64,000 nucleotides of DNA from Rhodocyclaceae bacterium (GCA_030681195.1 JAUXXJ010000018.1:124001-188000), one strand, 5' to 3'; shown: positions 1 through 11,190, counted from the stretch's first letter. Translations and numbers: made by a program. The notes: generated by a model not told the origin, from the sequence alone.

Positions 1-1
1 G

Positions 2-328
2 GCGCGCGACCTGCGGCCTGGCAAGCGCAACGGCCTGGATGCGCTGTGCATCGAATTCGGCGTCGACAACTCCGGGCGGCAGTTGCACGGCGCGCTGCTG
101 GATGCCGAACTGCTATCCGATGTTTATCTGGCCATGACACGCGGTCAGGACAGCCTGATGATGGATCTCGACATGGCCTCGTTCGATCCCGGCTGGGCCA
201 AGGGCGAACGACCGCCGATTCGCTTGCTGACGGCGACGGCGGAAGAATTGGCCGACCACGAGCGCGTGCTGGGCGAGATCGACAGGGAAAGCAAGGGCAA
301 GACGCTGTGGCGCCAGTTGGGGGCTTAA
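2..328 (+). CDS. dnaQ: DNA polymerase III epsilon subunit, C-terminal part (5' truncated by window edge)
   Basis: This is the 3' end of the proofreading 3'-5' exonuclease subunit of the replicative polymerase; the reading frame is already open at base 2 and ends at TAA 326-328. The visible 108 residues carry the last exonuclease motif, with the conserved HGALLDAELL segment followed by DVYLAMTRGQ, typical of betaproteobacterial DnaQ. The catalytic N-terminal motifs lie outside the window. An internal TTG at 83 is not the start, because conserved sequence continues upstream of it. A copy of the 24-bp dispersed repeat begins 5 bp after the stop codon. Confidence 0.9.
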   Translation, partial: ARDLRPGKRNGLDALCIEFGVDNSGRQLHGALLDAELLSDVYLAMTRGQDSLMMDLDMASFDPGWAKGERPPIRLLTATAEELADHERVLGEIDRESKGKTLWRQLGA

Positions 329-332
329 GGGG

Positions 333-356
333 GCCGTCTCGCCGGCGCCGACTTTT
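333..356 (+). repeat. 24-bp dispersed repeat, copy 1
   Basis: Matches the family GCCGTCYYGC + CAGCGCCGACTTTT at 23 of 24 positions (A to G in the second block). It is intergenic, just after dnaQ. Confidence 0.85.
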
Positions 357-407
357 GCTATAGCGGCTCGCGGCGATAACCAGCCTGTCGTGACCTTGGC
401 ATGGTGA

Positions 408-1529
408 TCATGGGACAGGCCGTTCTGCTTTCAAACCTGCCGGACTGTTTTCTGGTCTGCGCATCAGATGGCTAGCTGGTACTTCTACCCAGCGGTAGAA
501 AGCGAAGGCGGTAGCGATGCTCAGCAGGAATGCGGCGAGCAGTCCAGCCACGGCGGCGGCGGGGGTGGTCCAGCCCAGCCGTGCCCACAGTGCTGATACG
601 GCTACCAATACCGGGAAGTGGATGAGGAACAGGCTGTAGGAAACCTGACCGAGCTTGGCGATGACGCGGTTGCGCGGCCAATAGGCGCCGAATTCAAACT
701 TTTCCGCAGCGAACAGCAGAAAACCCACGAACAGGGCGATGCCGAGGCGCCAGCGCCATTCGTAGAAAAGCGCGATGATGATGAGGATCTGGAAGGCCCA
801 GAATTCAAGTTGGGTGCGGCCGCCGTAGAGCGTACGGTGGATCACGATGCCCAGAAAGAAGTACGGGAAGAAATAGAGCCACCAGCTTTCCCATGCCGGA
901 TTGAGGTTGACGTAGAAGAGCGACAGGATCGCCAGCGGCCAGCCGAGGAGGCCCACGTAGTCTGTGGAGCCGCCGCCGAACTGGTCGCGCAGCCACAGAG
1001 TGGCCGCATAGACGAGCGCAAGCTGGAAGTTGATGCAGACGAACCACAGCCCGGCGGAAAGTGCCTCGTAGCCAAGCAGGTCTTGCAAAAAGAACAGGTG
1101 CGCCAGAAATTGCGGCAGGGAAACCGGGCTGCCGACCACGTCGTCGGGTACCCAGCCACGGGCGAAGAGATAAACCGGCAGGATCACGGCGATAGTGGCT
1201 AAATAAGGAATACCAAGGCGAAAATAGCGCTGCACCGTAAAGCAACTGATTCGGGCAAGGGTCCATTCGCGCGCGCTCATGCTGCGCGCCATGACATAGC
1301 CGCCGACAACGAAGAACACTTGCGTTGCGCGCGCATGGTGTTCGATCCAGTCTAGCAAGCCGCCGATCAAGGGCGCCGCCCATTCACGCAAGGGTGGATA
1401 CAGGGCGAAGTGGTGCCAAAGAATGATCAGTGCGGCACAGGCACGCAGCGCGACGATGAAGGAGAGTCTTCTTCCTGCGGTCCGCGGAGAAGATGCCGAC
1501 AGACGGCAGAGGGCGGCAATTGAAATCAA
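408..1529 (-). CDS. acyltransferase 3 family membrane protein (OafA-like)
   Basis: Integral-membrane O-acyltransferase family that typically acetylates or succinylates surface or secreted polysaccharides. The 373-residue protein shows the family N-terminal pattern: LRACAALIILWHH with its catalytic-type histidine near residue 40, then a VFFVVGGYVMA segment, followed by about ten hydrophobic helices. It is not in an EPS operon here; its neighbours are dnaQ (convergent) and a small membrane protein. The acceptor molecule cannot be told from sequence. The first ATG was chosen because the membrane domain starts at about residue 20. Confidence 0.8.
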   Translation of the reverse strand: MISIAALCRLSASSPRTAGRRLSFIVALRACAALIILWHHFALYPPLREWAAPLIGGLLDWIEHHARATQVFFVVGGYVMARSMSAREWTLARISCFTVQRYFRLGIPYLATIAVILPVYLFARGWVPDDVVGSPVSLPQFLAHLFFLQDLLGYEALSAGLWFVCINFQLALVYAATLWLRDQFGGGSTDYVGLLGWPLAILSLFYVNLNPAWESWWLYFFPYFFLGIVIHRTLYGGRTQLEFWAFQILIIIALFYEWRWRLGIALFVGFLLFAAEKFEFGAYWPRNRVIAKLGQVSYSLFLIHFPVLVAVSALWARLGWTTPAAAVAGLLAAFLLSIATAFAFYRWVEVPASHLMRRPENSPAGLKAERPVP

Positions 1530-1566
1530 AACCTGAATCCTCGTATGAGTTTGTTTCCGGAGGGTG

Positions 1567-1770
1567 TCACGGTGAGGTGCGCATCAGGCGTATGGCGATC
1601 CGGATACCGTAATACATGTTCCCGAGCGCAAAACCTGCCAGTATTAGCGCAATGGGTAAGGGGAACGCTTGTGTCTGCAGGAGGTAGGAAATAACGGTCG
1701 ACAAGCTGTTCAGTAGCACGAAGACCCAGAACAGCGGGTTACGCGGCTGGAACAACCTAGCGAGCCGCAT
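1567..1770 (-). CDS. small two-helix membrane protein of unknown function
   Basis: A 67-residue basic and hydrophobic protein with two likely transmembrane helices (about residues 13-31 and 37-53) and a positively charged C-terminus. Its start overlaps the last 14 bp of the HugZ-like gene upstream on the same strand, suggesting translational coupling. I do not recognise a family. It could be an accessory subunit of the HugZ-like protein or simply a small unassigned membrane protein. Confidence 0.55.
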   Translation of the reverse strand: MRLARLFQPRNPLFWVFVLLNSLSTVISYLLQTQAFPLPIALILAGFALGNMYYGIRIAIRLMRTSP

Positions 1771-2440
1771 CGGGTTTCGCTTGTATTGTCGTCCGTGTCA
1801 TTGCGGTAAGTGCTCGGTGCAGCGTCGGCAACCAGGCTTCCTTCGTGACGGGGCCGGTACTAAAGCGAATCCGCACGGGCTTGTCGTCCAGTAAGGCATC
1901 AGCACCAAAGGCGTCGATTCCACGCAAAAGGCAGTCCAGACGGCCTTGCTGCGCATACTGGGCCAGCAGGTCGGCTTCGTCGTTCAACGAGATAACGGGG
2001 GCTTCGAGCAAACGACTGCCCTCAAGCCAACTGGCCTTGGCAAAGCCGCCGACCGTGAGCACCCGGATGGGATCAAAACGGTGGAAACGAAAATCTCCGA
2101 GCTGCAGGAAGCGTTTGGCATGCGGGTGATAGCGAAGATAACGGGCGACCAGGTGGGGGGCTGCTTCGATGGGATGTACTTCGCCGATCAGGGAAACACG
2201 CGCCATTTCGCCCTCGCCCAGCGTCTTGGCGATCATCAAGCTGGCGCGGGGACAGGCAAGGAGATTGCGGCTGTGCTCGGCCAGGGCGGAGATCAGCATG
2301 ATCGGCCGGTGGTGTGCATCGGCGACAAAGGGAACGGCACTAGCGAAGGGAAATCCATCGAGCGTCGTGGAATGCGTTGCCAGTGCCGCTTCCGGGATGG
2401 AGTGCAAAAGATCGATCAGCAGCTCAAGACGTGAAAGCAT
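1757..2440 (-). CDS. HugZ-like FMN-binding / haem-utilisation family protein
   Basis: This 227-residue protein resembles the HugZ/HutZ family, which has a pyridoxamine-phosphate-oxidase-like split barrel and a C-terminal extension involved in haem binding and degradation. The N-terminal half carries the barrel with FPFASAVPFV and SALAEHSRNL. The central stretch ending in LGDFRFHRFDPIRVLTVGGFAKA is characteristic of the family. It is probably a cytoplasmic flavin or haem protein. It diverges from nifV, and a copy of the 24-bp repeat lies between the two starts. Actual haem-oxygenase activity is not provable from sequence. Confidence 0.75.
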   Translation of the reverse strand: MLSRLELLIDLLHSIPEAALATHSTTLDGFPFASAVPFVADAHHRPIMLISALAEHSRNLLACPRASLMIAKTLGEGEMARVSLIGEVHPIEAAPHLVARYLRYHPHAKRFLQLGDFRFHRFDPIRVLTVGGFAKASWLEGSRLLEAPVISLNDEADLLAQYAQQGRLDCLLRGIDAFGADALLDDKPVRIRFSTGPVTKEAWLPTLHRALTAMTRTTIQAKPDAAR

Positions 2441-2464
2441 TGGCGGATTCTAGCGTGGCGAAGC

Positions 2465-2488
2465 GCTGTCTCGCCAGCGCCGATTTTT
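2465..2488 (+). repeat. 24-bp dispersed repeat, copy 2
   Basis: 22 of 24 positions match; it lies between hugZ-like and nifV, 8 bp upstream of the NifA-type site. Confidence 0.8.
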
Positions 2489-2496
2489 TGGGGGAT

Positions 2497-2512
2497 TGTT
2501 GCAAATGCGACA
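2497..2512 (+). promoter_or_regulatory. NifA upstream activator site (TGT-N10-ACA)
   Basis: TGT-TGCAAATGCG-ACA fits the NifA consensus exactly. It sits 46 bp upstream of the putative -24 element of nifV, closer than usual (about 80-150 bp). Confidence 0.6.
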
Positions 2513-2556
2513 AAGAGTTTTCCGGCTAACCAACTGATTTATTGGTAATGTCATGC

Positions 2557-2572
2557 GGGCACTGGAATTGCA
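2557..2572 (+). promoter_or_regulatory. sigma-54 (-24/-12) promoter of nifV
   Basis: GGGCACTGGAATTGCA fits the YTGGCACG-N4-TTGCW consensus, with GG and GC correctly spaced. Transcription would start near 2583, almost at the nifV ATG (2584), so the mRNA would be leaderless or the match fortuitous. Confidence 0.5.
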
Positions 2573-2583
2573 TCGTGCTTGCC

Positions 2584-3720
2584 ATGAACCCCGCACCCGC
2601 TTCCTTCGTCACCATTAACGACACCACGCTGCGCGACGGCGAGCAGTCGGCTGGCGTGGCGTTTTCGCTGGACGAAAAACTGGCGATTGCCCACGAGCTG
2701 GACGCCCTCGGGGTGCCCGAGATGGAAGTCGGCATCCCGGCGATGGGCGCGGTTGAGCGCGAGAGCATCCGCGCCGTTGCTGCGCTGGGCCTGAAGGCGC
2801 GCCTGATGGTCTGGGGCCGTCTCGCCAGCGCCGACATTGATGCAGGCGCCGGTCTGGGCGCGCAGATGATGGATATTTCGGTGCCGGCGTCTGACCAGCA
2901 CTTGCGCCACAAGTTGGGCCGTGATCGCTCCTGGCTGCTCGGCGAACTGCCGAAAATGATTGCCTACGGTCGCGACAAGGGGCTGGAGATGTGTGTCGGC
3001 GGCGAGGATGCTTCGCGTGCCGACATGGATTTTCTCTGCCAGATCGTTGAGGTGGCGCAGCAGGCGGGCGCACGGCGCTTCCGCTTCGCCGATACGCTGG
3101 GCATTCTCGAACCCTTCGGCGTGCATGAAAAGATCAGCCAGTTGCGCGCGAATTGCGATCTTGAAATCGAGATGCACGCGCATGATGATCTCGGGCTGGC
3201 GACGGCAAATACCCTGGCCGCCGTGCGCGCCGGGGCGACGCACCTGAACACCACCGTGAATGGCCTGGGTGAGCGTGCCGGCAACGCGCCGATCGAGGAG
3301 GTAGTGATGGCGCTGAAGCGCTGCCACGGCATCGACACCGGCATTGATCTGCGCAACTTCCTGAGCCTGTCGCATCGTGTGGCGCATGCCTCGGGACGGC
3401 CGGTGTCCTGGCAGAAGAGCATCGTCGGCGCTGGCGCCTTCACGCACGAAGCCGGCATCCATGTCGATGGCCTGCTCAAGCATCCCGCCAACTACCAGGG
3501 CTTTGACCCCGCGCTGGTCGGGCGCAGCCATCGTCTGGTGCTCGGCAAGCATTCCGGGCAGCATGCGGTCAAGGTGATCATGGCGATGCTCGGGATCGAG
3601 ATGGACGAGGCCGGCGCGCAGCGCATGCTCGCCGCTGTACGTGCCTTTGTCGCGGTGGCCAAGCGGCCGCCGACAGATGAAGAGTTGCGCGAACTGGCGG
3701 GGGATTATCATCATGAATGA
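2584..3720 (+). CDS. nifV: homocitrate synthase
   Basis: Condenses acetyl-CoA with 2-oxoglutarate to homocitrate, the organic ligand of the nitrogenase FeMo-cofactor. The protein (378 aa from ATG 2584) starts its TIM barrel with [17 protein letters not shown], has the metal-binding [16 protein letters not shown] segment and the [11 protein letters not shown] motif, and ends with the family [11 protein letters not shown] region. In-frame ATG 2548 would add 12 residues lacking family similarity, so 2584 was preferred, although no ribosome-binding site precedes it. It is first in nifV-cysE-nifW-nifZ-nifM and overlaps cysE by 8 bp. A near-match to the 24-bp repeat encodes residues near GRLASADI. 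Confidence 0.93.
   Translation: MNPAPASFVTINDTTLRDGEQSAGVAFSLDEKLAIAHELDALGVPEMEVGIPAMGAVERESIRAVAALGLKARLMVWGRLASADIDAGAGLGAQMMDISVPASDQHLRHKLGRDRSWLLGELPKMIAYGRDKGLEMCVGGEDASRADMDFLCQIVEVAQQAGARRFRFADTLGILEPFGVHEKISQLRANCDLEIEMHAHDDLGLATANTLAAVRAGATHLNTTVNGLGERAGNAPIEEVVMALKRCHGIDTGIDLRNFLSLSHRVAHASGRPVSWQKSIVGAGAFTHEAGIHVDGLLKHPANYQGFDPALVGRSHRLVLGKHSGQHAVKVIMAMLGIEMDEAGAQRMLAAVRAFVAVAKRPPTDEELRELAGDYHHE
2816..2839 (+). repeat. 24-bp dispersed repeat-like sequence inside nifV, copy 3
   Basis: 22 of 24 positions match (the T-run is altered to ATTG). It is read in the GRLASADI frame. It may be a true copy or a chance fit to nifV coding sequence. Confidence 0.55.
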
Positions 3721-4516
3721 CGCCTCCCTGTCGATTGCAGAAGTTGTACCGGCTGAAGCACCCCCCGGCATTTTTGCCATGTTGCGCGAGGACGTGCGCT
3801 GCATCTTCCAGCGCGACCCGGCGGCCCGCACGACCTGGGAAGTGCTGACCACCTATCCCGGCCTGCATGCCTTGATCGTCCATCGGCTGGCGCATGTGTT
3901 GTGGCGTCACGGATGGCGCTATATCGCACGCTTTGCCGCCTATCTGGCGCGCATGCTGACCAACATCGATATTCATCCCGGCGCACGCATTGGCCGCCGG
4001 TTTTTCATCGACCACGGTGCCGGTGTCGTGATCGGCGAAACGGCCGAAGTCGGCCATGATGTCACGCTCTATCACGGTGTGACACTGGGTGGCACGACCT
4101 GGAACAAGGGCAAGCGCCATCCGACGCTTGGCGATGGCGTGATCGTCGGCGCCGGGGCGAAGATTCTTGGCGCGATCACGATTGGCCCGGCAGCACGCGT
4201 GGGGGCTAACTCGGTGGTCGTCAAAGCCGTGCCGGCGGGACGCACGGTGGTGGGCATTCCGGCACGCCTCGTCGGCGAGCGCGCGGCTGCGCTGCGCGAG
4301 CTTGATCCCGACAATCTTATTGATCTCGATCATCACCTGATTCCTGATCCGGTCGGCAAGGCCATCGGTTGCCTGCTCGATCGTATCGACGCCATGGAGC
4401 AGGAATTGCGCGCATTGCGCGGCCAGACAGCGCCACCAGAATCCACCTGCGGCACCTGCGCGGCGGGCGAGTTGTGCTGCGAAGAACACCGTCATTTGAG
4501 AAAGGAAGCATCATGA
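3713..4516 (+). CDS. cysE: serine O-acetyltransferase, nif-associated
   Basis: Acetylates serine for cysteine synthesis; copies inside nif operons (cysE1, or nifP in Azotobacter) are thought to boost cysteine supply for Fe-S cluster building. The 267-residue protein has the N-terminal helical domain and a left-handed beta-helix with [21 protein letters not shown] and LYHGVTLGG, where the catalytic His is found. It ends with a cysteine-rich tail ([11 protein letters not shown]) not needed for catalysis. ATG 3713 overlaps the nifV stop and its own stop overlaps nifW by 4 bp. Confidence 0.92.
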   Translation: MNDASLSIAEVVPAEAPPGIFAMLREDVRCIFQRDPAARTTWEVLTTYPGLHALIVHRLAHVLWRHGWRYIARFAAYLARMLTNIDIHPGARIGRRFFIDHGAGVVIGETAEVGHDVTLYHGVTLGGTTWNKGKRHPTLGDGVIVGAGAKILGAITIGPAARVGANSVVVKAVPAGRTVVGIPARLVGERAAALRELDPDNLIDLDHHLIPDPVGKAIGCLLDRIDAMEQELRALRGQTAPPESTCGTCAAGELCCEEHRHLRKEAS

Positions 4517-4845
4517 GCAACGAAGACCTGGATTTTCTGGACGCGCTTGAAGAGCTGGAGTCTGCCGAAGACTTCCTCAACTTCTTCAAGATTCCATTCG
4601 ATCAAAGCATCGTGCATGTCAATCGCCTGCACATCCTGCAGCGCTATCACAACTACCTGAAGGCCCATCGCGAACGCGCGGGCGAGCCCGGCTACCTCGA
4701 CTACAAGGCACTGTTGACGCAGGCTTACGAAGATTTTGTGCACTCCGATGCCTACACCGAGAAGGTGATGCGCGTGCATCAGAAGGCCAGCGGCATCGCC
4801 ACCGTTTCGGTCTCCTCGATTACCCGCGCCGTTCCGTCGGCCTGA
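4513..4845 (+). CDS. nifW: nitrogenase stabilising/protective protein NifW
   Basis: A 110-residue protein that binds the MoFe protein during assembly, together with NifZ. The family core is present: [17 protein letters not shown], then the conserved [16 protein letters not shown] segment and a C-terminal [16 protein letters not shown] stretch. ATG 4513 is preceded by AAAGGAAG, a good ribosome-binding site, and overlaps the cysE stop (ATGA). The acidic N-terminus and helical content are usual for NifW. Confidence 0.95.
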   Translation: MSNEDLDFLDALEELESAEDFLNFFKIPFDQSIVHVNRLHILQRYHNYLKAHRERAGEPGYLDYKALLTQAYEDFVHSDAYTEKVMRVHQKASGIATVSVSSITRAVPSA

Positions 4846-4858
4846 TATCGGCGCGATC

Positions 4859-5323
4859 ATGCTCAACACGACCTGGGACTTTGGCGATGCCGTGCGCGTC
4901 ACGCGCAATGTGCGTAACGACGGCACCTACCCCGGCGCGGCCACTGGCGATTTGCTGGTGCGGCGCGGCAGTGTTGGCCATGTCGTCGATATCGGCACCT
5001 TTCTGCAGGATCAGGTCATCTACTCGGTGCATTTCCTCGACATCAATCGCATCGTCGGCTGTCGCGAGGAGGAGTTGATTGGTGAGGACGATCCCTGGGT
5101 GCCGAGCCGCTATGAAGTCCGCGAGCGCGTGCTGGCCAACAAGGCGCTGGTCGCCAACGGCGAAGAGCTGGTCCCCATCGGCGCACTGGGCGAGGTCATG
5201 CTGGTGATCCGCGATAGCGATCCGCCGACCTATCATCTGCATTTCGACTGTCAGCGGGGGCGCATCTTCGCCGTGCCGGAAGGGGCGCTCAATCCCTTGC
5301 CCGGCAAGCGAGTCGATCCATGA
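4859..5323 (+). CDS. nifZ: nitrogen fixation protein NifZ
   Basis: A 154-residue NifZ needed for maturation of the second P-cluster half of the MoFe protein. The N-terminal WDFGDAVRVTRNVRNDGTYP segment is diagnostic; the region with VRRGSVGHVVDIGTFLQD and the C-terminal LHFDCQRGRIFAVPE follow. It starts 13 bp after nifW and overlaps nifM by 4 bp. Confidence 0.94.
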   Translation: MLNTTWDFGDAVRVTRNVRNDGTYPGAATGDLLVRRGSVGHVVDIGTFLQDQVIYSVHFLDINRIVGCREEELIGEDDPWVPSRYEVRERVLANKALVANGEELVPIGALGEVMLVIRDSDPPTYHLHFDCQRGRIFAVPEGALNPLPGKRVDP

Positions 5324-6162
5324 GCGAACTCGCCACCAGCCCCTATCTGTTTCTCAAACTGGCCCAGGAACTCTATGGCAAGTCGCCCCTGGCGCTTGCG
5401 CCGGAAGAGCGCAAGCGCGTCTCGACCGTGGCGCGGCGTCAGGATGAAATCGAGCGGCGCATTCTCGCGACGGTTGAAGCGTCGAGCGTTGTTCTGCCAG
5501 TTTCATCGGTCGATCAAGCGGTCGATCAGGTTCGGACACGCTACGCGAATGATGACGAATACCACGCCGACCTGCAGCGCTCGGATATGAATCACGAGAC
5601 CCTGCGCATTGCCATCGAACGCGACCTGATTGTCGAGGCCGTGCTGGAACAGGTAGCCGGGCGTGCCGATCCGGTCAGCGCGACCGAAGTCGAGATCTTC
5701 TACCTTCAGCATGCGGCGCGCTTCGAGAAGCCCGAAACGCGCACGCTGCGCCATATTCTCGTCACCATCAACGACAGCCTGCCGGGCAGCGAGCGTGTCG
5801 CGGCGCAGGAAAAAATCAACGCGATTCAGGCCCGGCTGGCAAAGGATATTGCGCGCTTTGCCGAACAGGCGCTCAAGCATTCGGAATGCCCCACCGGCAT
5901 GAACGGCGGGCTGCTCGGCACCCTGCCGCGCGGCAAGCTGTTCCCGGAACTGGAGGCGGCGGCATTTGAACTGGCGGCGGGGCAACTCTCCACAGTGGTC
6001 GAGTCGCCGCTTGGCTTTCATATCCTGTGGTGCGAGGCCATCGATCCGGGACGGGTCGTGCCGCTGGCCGAAGCCCGCGAGGGCGTGCAGAAGCACCTCA
6101 CCGACCATCGCCGTCAGACCGCGCAGAGCGCCTGGGTCAAGGGTCTTTTCAAGACGGCGTGA
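5320..6162 (+). CDS. nifM: NifM, peptidyl-prolyl isomerase for nitrogenase iron protein
   Basis: A parvulin-type prolyl isomerase required to obtain active NifH. Of its 280 residues the N-terminal half (SPYLFLKLAQELYGKSPLAL) is NifM-specific and helical, and residues about 130-260 form the PpiC domain (RTLRHILVTIND, GGLLGTLPRGKLFPELE, SPLGFHILWCE). No signal peptide is seen, consistent with a cytoplasmic partner of NifH. It is last in the operon and convergent with ureG, with only 9 bp between the stop codons. Confidence 0.93.
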   Translation: MSELATSPYLFLKLAQELYGKSPLALAPEERKRVSTVARRQDEIERRILATVEASSVVLPVSSVDQAVDQVRTRYANDDEYHADLQRSDMNHETLRIAIERDLIVEAVLEQVAGRADPVSATEVEIFYLQHAARFEKPETRTLRHILVTINDSLPGSERVAAQEKINAIQARLAKDIARFAEQALKHSECPTGMNGGLLGTLPRGKLFPELEAAAFELAAGQLSTVVESPLGFHILWCEAIDPGRVVPLAEAREGVQKHLTDHRRQTAQSAWVKGLFKTA

Positions 6163-6171
6163 AGTCGCGGG

Positions 6172-6779
<608 letters not shown>

Positions 6780-6783
<4 letters not shown>

Positions 6784-7445
6784 GATCGGAAGAGTCTCGA
6801 ATATTGGGTTTCGTGGCGCGCGCAGGCAATGGCGAAGCCCGGCGCGAAGTTGCTGTAATTGTCGTCGTCCAACGCAATTGCGCGCTCGACGACAACGGGA
6901 ATGCGGCGGCCGATTTCCAGCAGGATGCGCTGGCCGGCGGCCTGGCCGAGCGGCACGGCCTTGAGCGCCGCCATGACTTGATTCTCGGCCCAGCTCCACA
7001 GCCAGGCGGTAAGGGCTTCGGCAGGCGGAATCTGCCAGACGGTGGCGACGCCGCTCCACACCCACGCAAAAGTCGGCGCTGGCGGGACGGCGATCTGGGC
7101 CATGAATGGGGCCGGCAAGTCGTCAAGCTCACCGAGCAGGCGACGCAGGGAGTAGCCCATCTGCAAGGTCTCAGCACGCAGCTCGGCGGTTTCGCGGCTG
7201 GCGAGATAACGTGCGTCAAGCGCCGGCTCACCGGCGCCGACTTTCCATGAATTCATCATTTGCGCCAGCAACGGCGCTTCATAGCGACCAAGATTCCATT
7301 CCAGTTGATCGCCGAGCCACGTCAGCGCCGTTGCTTCGTCCTTCACCGTGCCTGCTTCCACCGCCCACTCGAAGCCCTGCGAATAGGTGTAGGCACCGAC
7401 AGGCAGCGCCGGGCTGGCGAGCTGGAGGAGGCGGGCGAGGTTCAT
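6780..7445 (-). CDS. ureF: urease accessory protein UreF
   Basis: Helical GTPase-activator-like chaperone that joins UreD and UreG on apo-urease. The 221 residues include the family features [21 protein letters not shown] and [12 protein letters not shown]. It is odd in containing two copies of the 24-bp repeat: one encodes WKVGAGEPA just before LASRET (about residues 68-76), where family members are usually shorter, and the other encodes AVPPAPTF (about residues 119-126). The two copies are read in different frames. It overlaps ureE and ureG by 4 bp each. Confidence 0.95.
7068..7091 (-). repeat. 24-bp dispersed repeat in ureF, copy 4
   Basis: Perfect match to the YY consensus (CC variant). 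It is read as AVPPAPTF in ureF. Confidence 0.9.
7220..7243 (+). repeat. 24-bp dispersed repeat in ureF, copy 5 (diverged)
   Basis: 20 of 24 positions match; opposite orientation to copy 4. It is read as KVGAGEPA in ureF. Confidence 0.7.
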
Positions 7446-7930
7446 TTCTTGAAGTGATCGTGGATGCGTGGCCCGCGACCTTCGCCATCGCTGCTGTGAC
7501 CATGCGGATGCGATCCATATGCGCCGCTTTCCGGCTCAAAGGGCGCTTCGACCTCGGCGACCTTGAGCGACAGGCCACGCACCATCTCGCCGAGCACATG
7601 GTCGGCGACGAAACGCAGCTTTCCCGGCAGCAGATGCACGGCGACATGCCGGTTGCCCAAGTGGTAGGCGGCCTTGGCGATCAGCAGTGGATCGCCGCTC
7701 ATGGCCTCCATGAGCTTTTCTGGCGCGGCGACCACTTCGACGACGCGGCCGTCGTTGGCGAGCAGTCGGTCGCCGCCACGCAATACTGTACCGCGTTCGA
7801 GGAACAGGCCGCACTCCTCGCCACTCGCCAGTTTGGTTCGTAGCCGGCTCTTGCAACGGGTGTCGAAGCTCAGCTCCAGCCTTTCGGTGGCCGATGCCTT
7901 GGGTTCGGCAAATTGCTCGATAACCAGCAT
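7442..7930 (-). CDS. ureE: urease accessory nickel metallochaperone UreE
   Basis: Delivers Ni2+ to the UreDFG-urease complex. The 162-residue protein has the N-terminal peptide-binding domain, the metal-binding GNRHVAVHL segment and a histidine-containing C-terminal tail ([16 protein letters not shown]). The start at 7930 lies 2 bp after the ureC stop codon, as expected for a compact operon; the longer open frame upstream lies entirely within ureC and was rejected. Confidence 0.95.
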   Translation of the reverse strand: MLVIEQFAEPKASATERLELSFDTRCKSRLRTKLASGEECGLFLERGTVLRGGDRLLANDGRVVEVVAAPEKLMEAMSGDPLLIAKAAYHLGNRHVAVHLLPGKLRFVADHVLGEMVRGLSLKVAEVEAPFEPESGAYGSHPHGHSSDGEGRGPRIHDHFKK

Positions 7931-7932
7931 GA

Positions 7933-9629
<1,697 letters not shown>

Positions 9630-9633
<4 letters not shown>

Positions 9634-9938
9634 TTCAGCGCCCCCTGAATTTTTCCTTGGAAGCCATACACTTTGCGCTCGCCGGCGTAGTCGACGAGTT
9701 CCACGGTGCGCGTCTGCCCCGGCTCGAAACGCACCGCCGTGCCGGCGGCGATGTTGAGGCGCATACCGTGTGCCTTGGCACGATCAAAAGACAAGCCCAC
9801 GTTGGTCTCGAAGAAGTGGTAATGCGAGCCGACCTGGATCGGCCGGTCGCCGGTGTTTGCCACTTCAATCGTGGCAGTGCGGCGGCCAACATTGAGTTCG
9901 ATCTCGCCAGCTTCGATGTTCATTTCGCCTGGAATCAT
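9630..9938 (-). CDS. ureB: urease subunit beta
   Basis: A 102-residue structural subunit. [19 protein letters not shown] is the canonical UreB N-terminus, so ATG 9938 was chosen over the upstream in-frame start. [17 protein letters not shown] and the [16 protein letters not shown] segment are conserved. It is separate from ureA, as in most proteobacteria. Confidence 0.97.
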
Positions 9939-9945
9939 GGTCGCC

Positions 9946-10248
9946 TCACACAATCGGGTTGTGGACGGTGACGAGCTTGGTGCCGTCGGGAAAGGTCGCT
10001 TCCACCTGAATGTCGGGGATCATCTCCGGCACGCCCTCCATCACTTCGTCGCGCTTGAGCAAGGTCGTGCCGTAGCTCATCAGCTCGGCCACCGTCTGCC
10101 CGTCACGGGCGCCTTCAAGGATGGCGGCACTGATGAAGGCCACTGCCTCCGGGTAGTTGAGCTTGAGGCCGCGCCCCTTACGGCGCTCAGCCACCAATGC
10201 GGCGGTGAAGGTCAGCAGCTTGTCTTTTTCTCTTGGGGTGAGTTCCAT
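9946..10248 (-). CDS. ureA: urease subunit gamma
   Basis: A 100-residue subunit of the (alpha-beta-gamma)3 enzyme. It begins with [12 protein letters not shown] and contains [16 protein letters not shown] and the C-terminal [11 protein letters not shown], all typical. A GGAG ribosome-binding site precedes ATG 10248. It lies 13 bp after ureD and 7 bp before ureB. Confidence 0.97.
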   Translation of the reverse strand: MELTPREKDKLLTFTAALVAERRKGRGLKLNYPEAVAFISAAILEGARDGQTVAELMSYGTTLLKRDEVMEGVPEMIPDIQVEATFPDGTKLVTVHNPIV

Positions 10249-10261
10249 GGGGTCTCCTTCC

Positions 10262-11119
10262 TTAGGTATTCCAGATGCGTGGCACGGCCATCTCGCGGCC
10301 GATGAAAACCGGGCGCAAATGTTGCCACAACGCGACGAACCAGGCGCGCGCCGCTTCCGTCGAATGGCCGAGGTAGCGGGCGACGAAGACTTGCGGCAGC
10401 GCCGAGACGCCAAACTGCGCGGCGTCCTCGGCTGACGTCGTGCCGCGACAGGCCGTCAGTGTTTCCGGCGGTGTGGCGAAGCCGGCGGCGAGCACCGTGC
10501 TGCAGACGCCGAATCCGGCCAGGCCGATGGGCGAATGCAGCAGCGCCGATCCGCCATCGATACGGCCGCGCTCATGCCACACGGGTTGGCCGGCAAGGCG
10601 GATGTCGCTGGCAAGATGCAGCGATCCGCGCGCGAAGGTTTCGCCGCTGGCACGGCGGCCGAAGCAGAGCGTCTCGACACCGAGGTAGCGCGCGCCTTCC
10701 GCCAGATCGACGACGGTGCGCATGCGCGCTTCGGCTCCATCGAAGACGATGCTCTCCTGCGGCAACCATTCCGCCGTCCCGCCAGCGCCGACTTTTATAT
10801 TCACGCGCTGCTCCGCTGCCTGACCGGACGAGCGATACCACTTGCCGGCGCCGGGCGTGGTGAGCAGCGCCTGCGCGTCCGCGCCAACTTCTATGTCGAT
10901 ACGCAACTGGTCGCCGCCACAGATACCGGCCGGCGGATGCAGCACGATGGCGTGGCAGAGTTCCGGGCCTTCGGGATAGAGCGCCTTTTGTATGCGCAAC
11001 GGGCCAAGATGATGGCGTCGCGCCAGAATCGTCGCGGCGTCGCGCCGTTCGAAGCCGAGGTCCAGCCGCGCCTGCCAGGCGGTCGGGGACGGATCGGGAA
11101 GAGGAAGGCGGGCGGTCAT
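10262..11119 (-). CDS. ureD: urease accessory protein UreD
   Basis: Scaffold protein that binds apo-urease and guides nickel delivery. The 285 residues include the family segments [27 protein letters not shown] and [12 protein letters not shown] copy of the 24-bp repeat encodes KVGAGGTA just before the conserved [13 protein letters not shown] motif, replacing the usual small-residue stretch without obvious change in length. It is first gene of ureDABCEFG and starts 71 bp after the pfkA stop. Confidence 0.93.
   Translation of the reverse strand: MTARLPLPDPSPTAWQARLDLGFERRDAATILARRHHLGPLRIQKALYPEGPELCHAIVLHPPAGICGGDQLRIDIEVGADAQALLTTPGAGKWYRSSGQAAEQRVNIKVGAGGTAEWLPQESIVFDGAEARMRTVVDLAEGARYLGVETLCFGRRASGETFARGSLHLASDIRLAGQPVWHERGRIDGGSALLHSPIGLAGFGVCSTVLAAGFATPPETLTACRGTTSAEDAAQFGVSALPQVFVARYLGHSTEAARAWFVALWQHLRPVFIGREMAVPRIWNT
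10773..10796 (+). repeat. 24-bp dispersed repeat in ureD, copy 6
   Basis: Perfect match to the consensus (CC variant). It is read as KVGAGGTA in ureD. Confidence 0.9.
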
Positions 11120-11190
11120 GGCGTCATTATCGACGCAGGCACTGCAAATGCGGAATACGTCGAATTGCGCAGTTACTTATCCCGCCAGTC

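Noticed and set aside
2548..2583. Longer nifV starting at ATG 2548
   Set aside because: The extra 12 residues do not resemble homocitrate synthases and the region overlaps the sigma-54 promoter match.
4141..4165. GTCGGCGCCGGGG in cysE as a repeat copy
   Set aside because: It encodes the normal VGAGAKILG of serine acetyltransferases and matches too few positions.
11120..11190. Sigma-54 promoter for the urease operon (GGGATAAGTAACTGC)
   Set aside because: GG and GC are correctly spaced, but the rest of the -24 element does not match and no activator site is visible.
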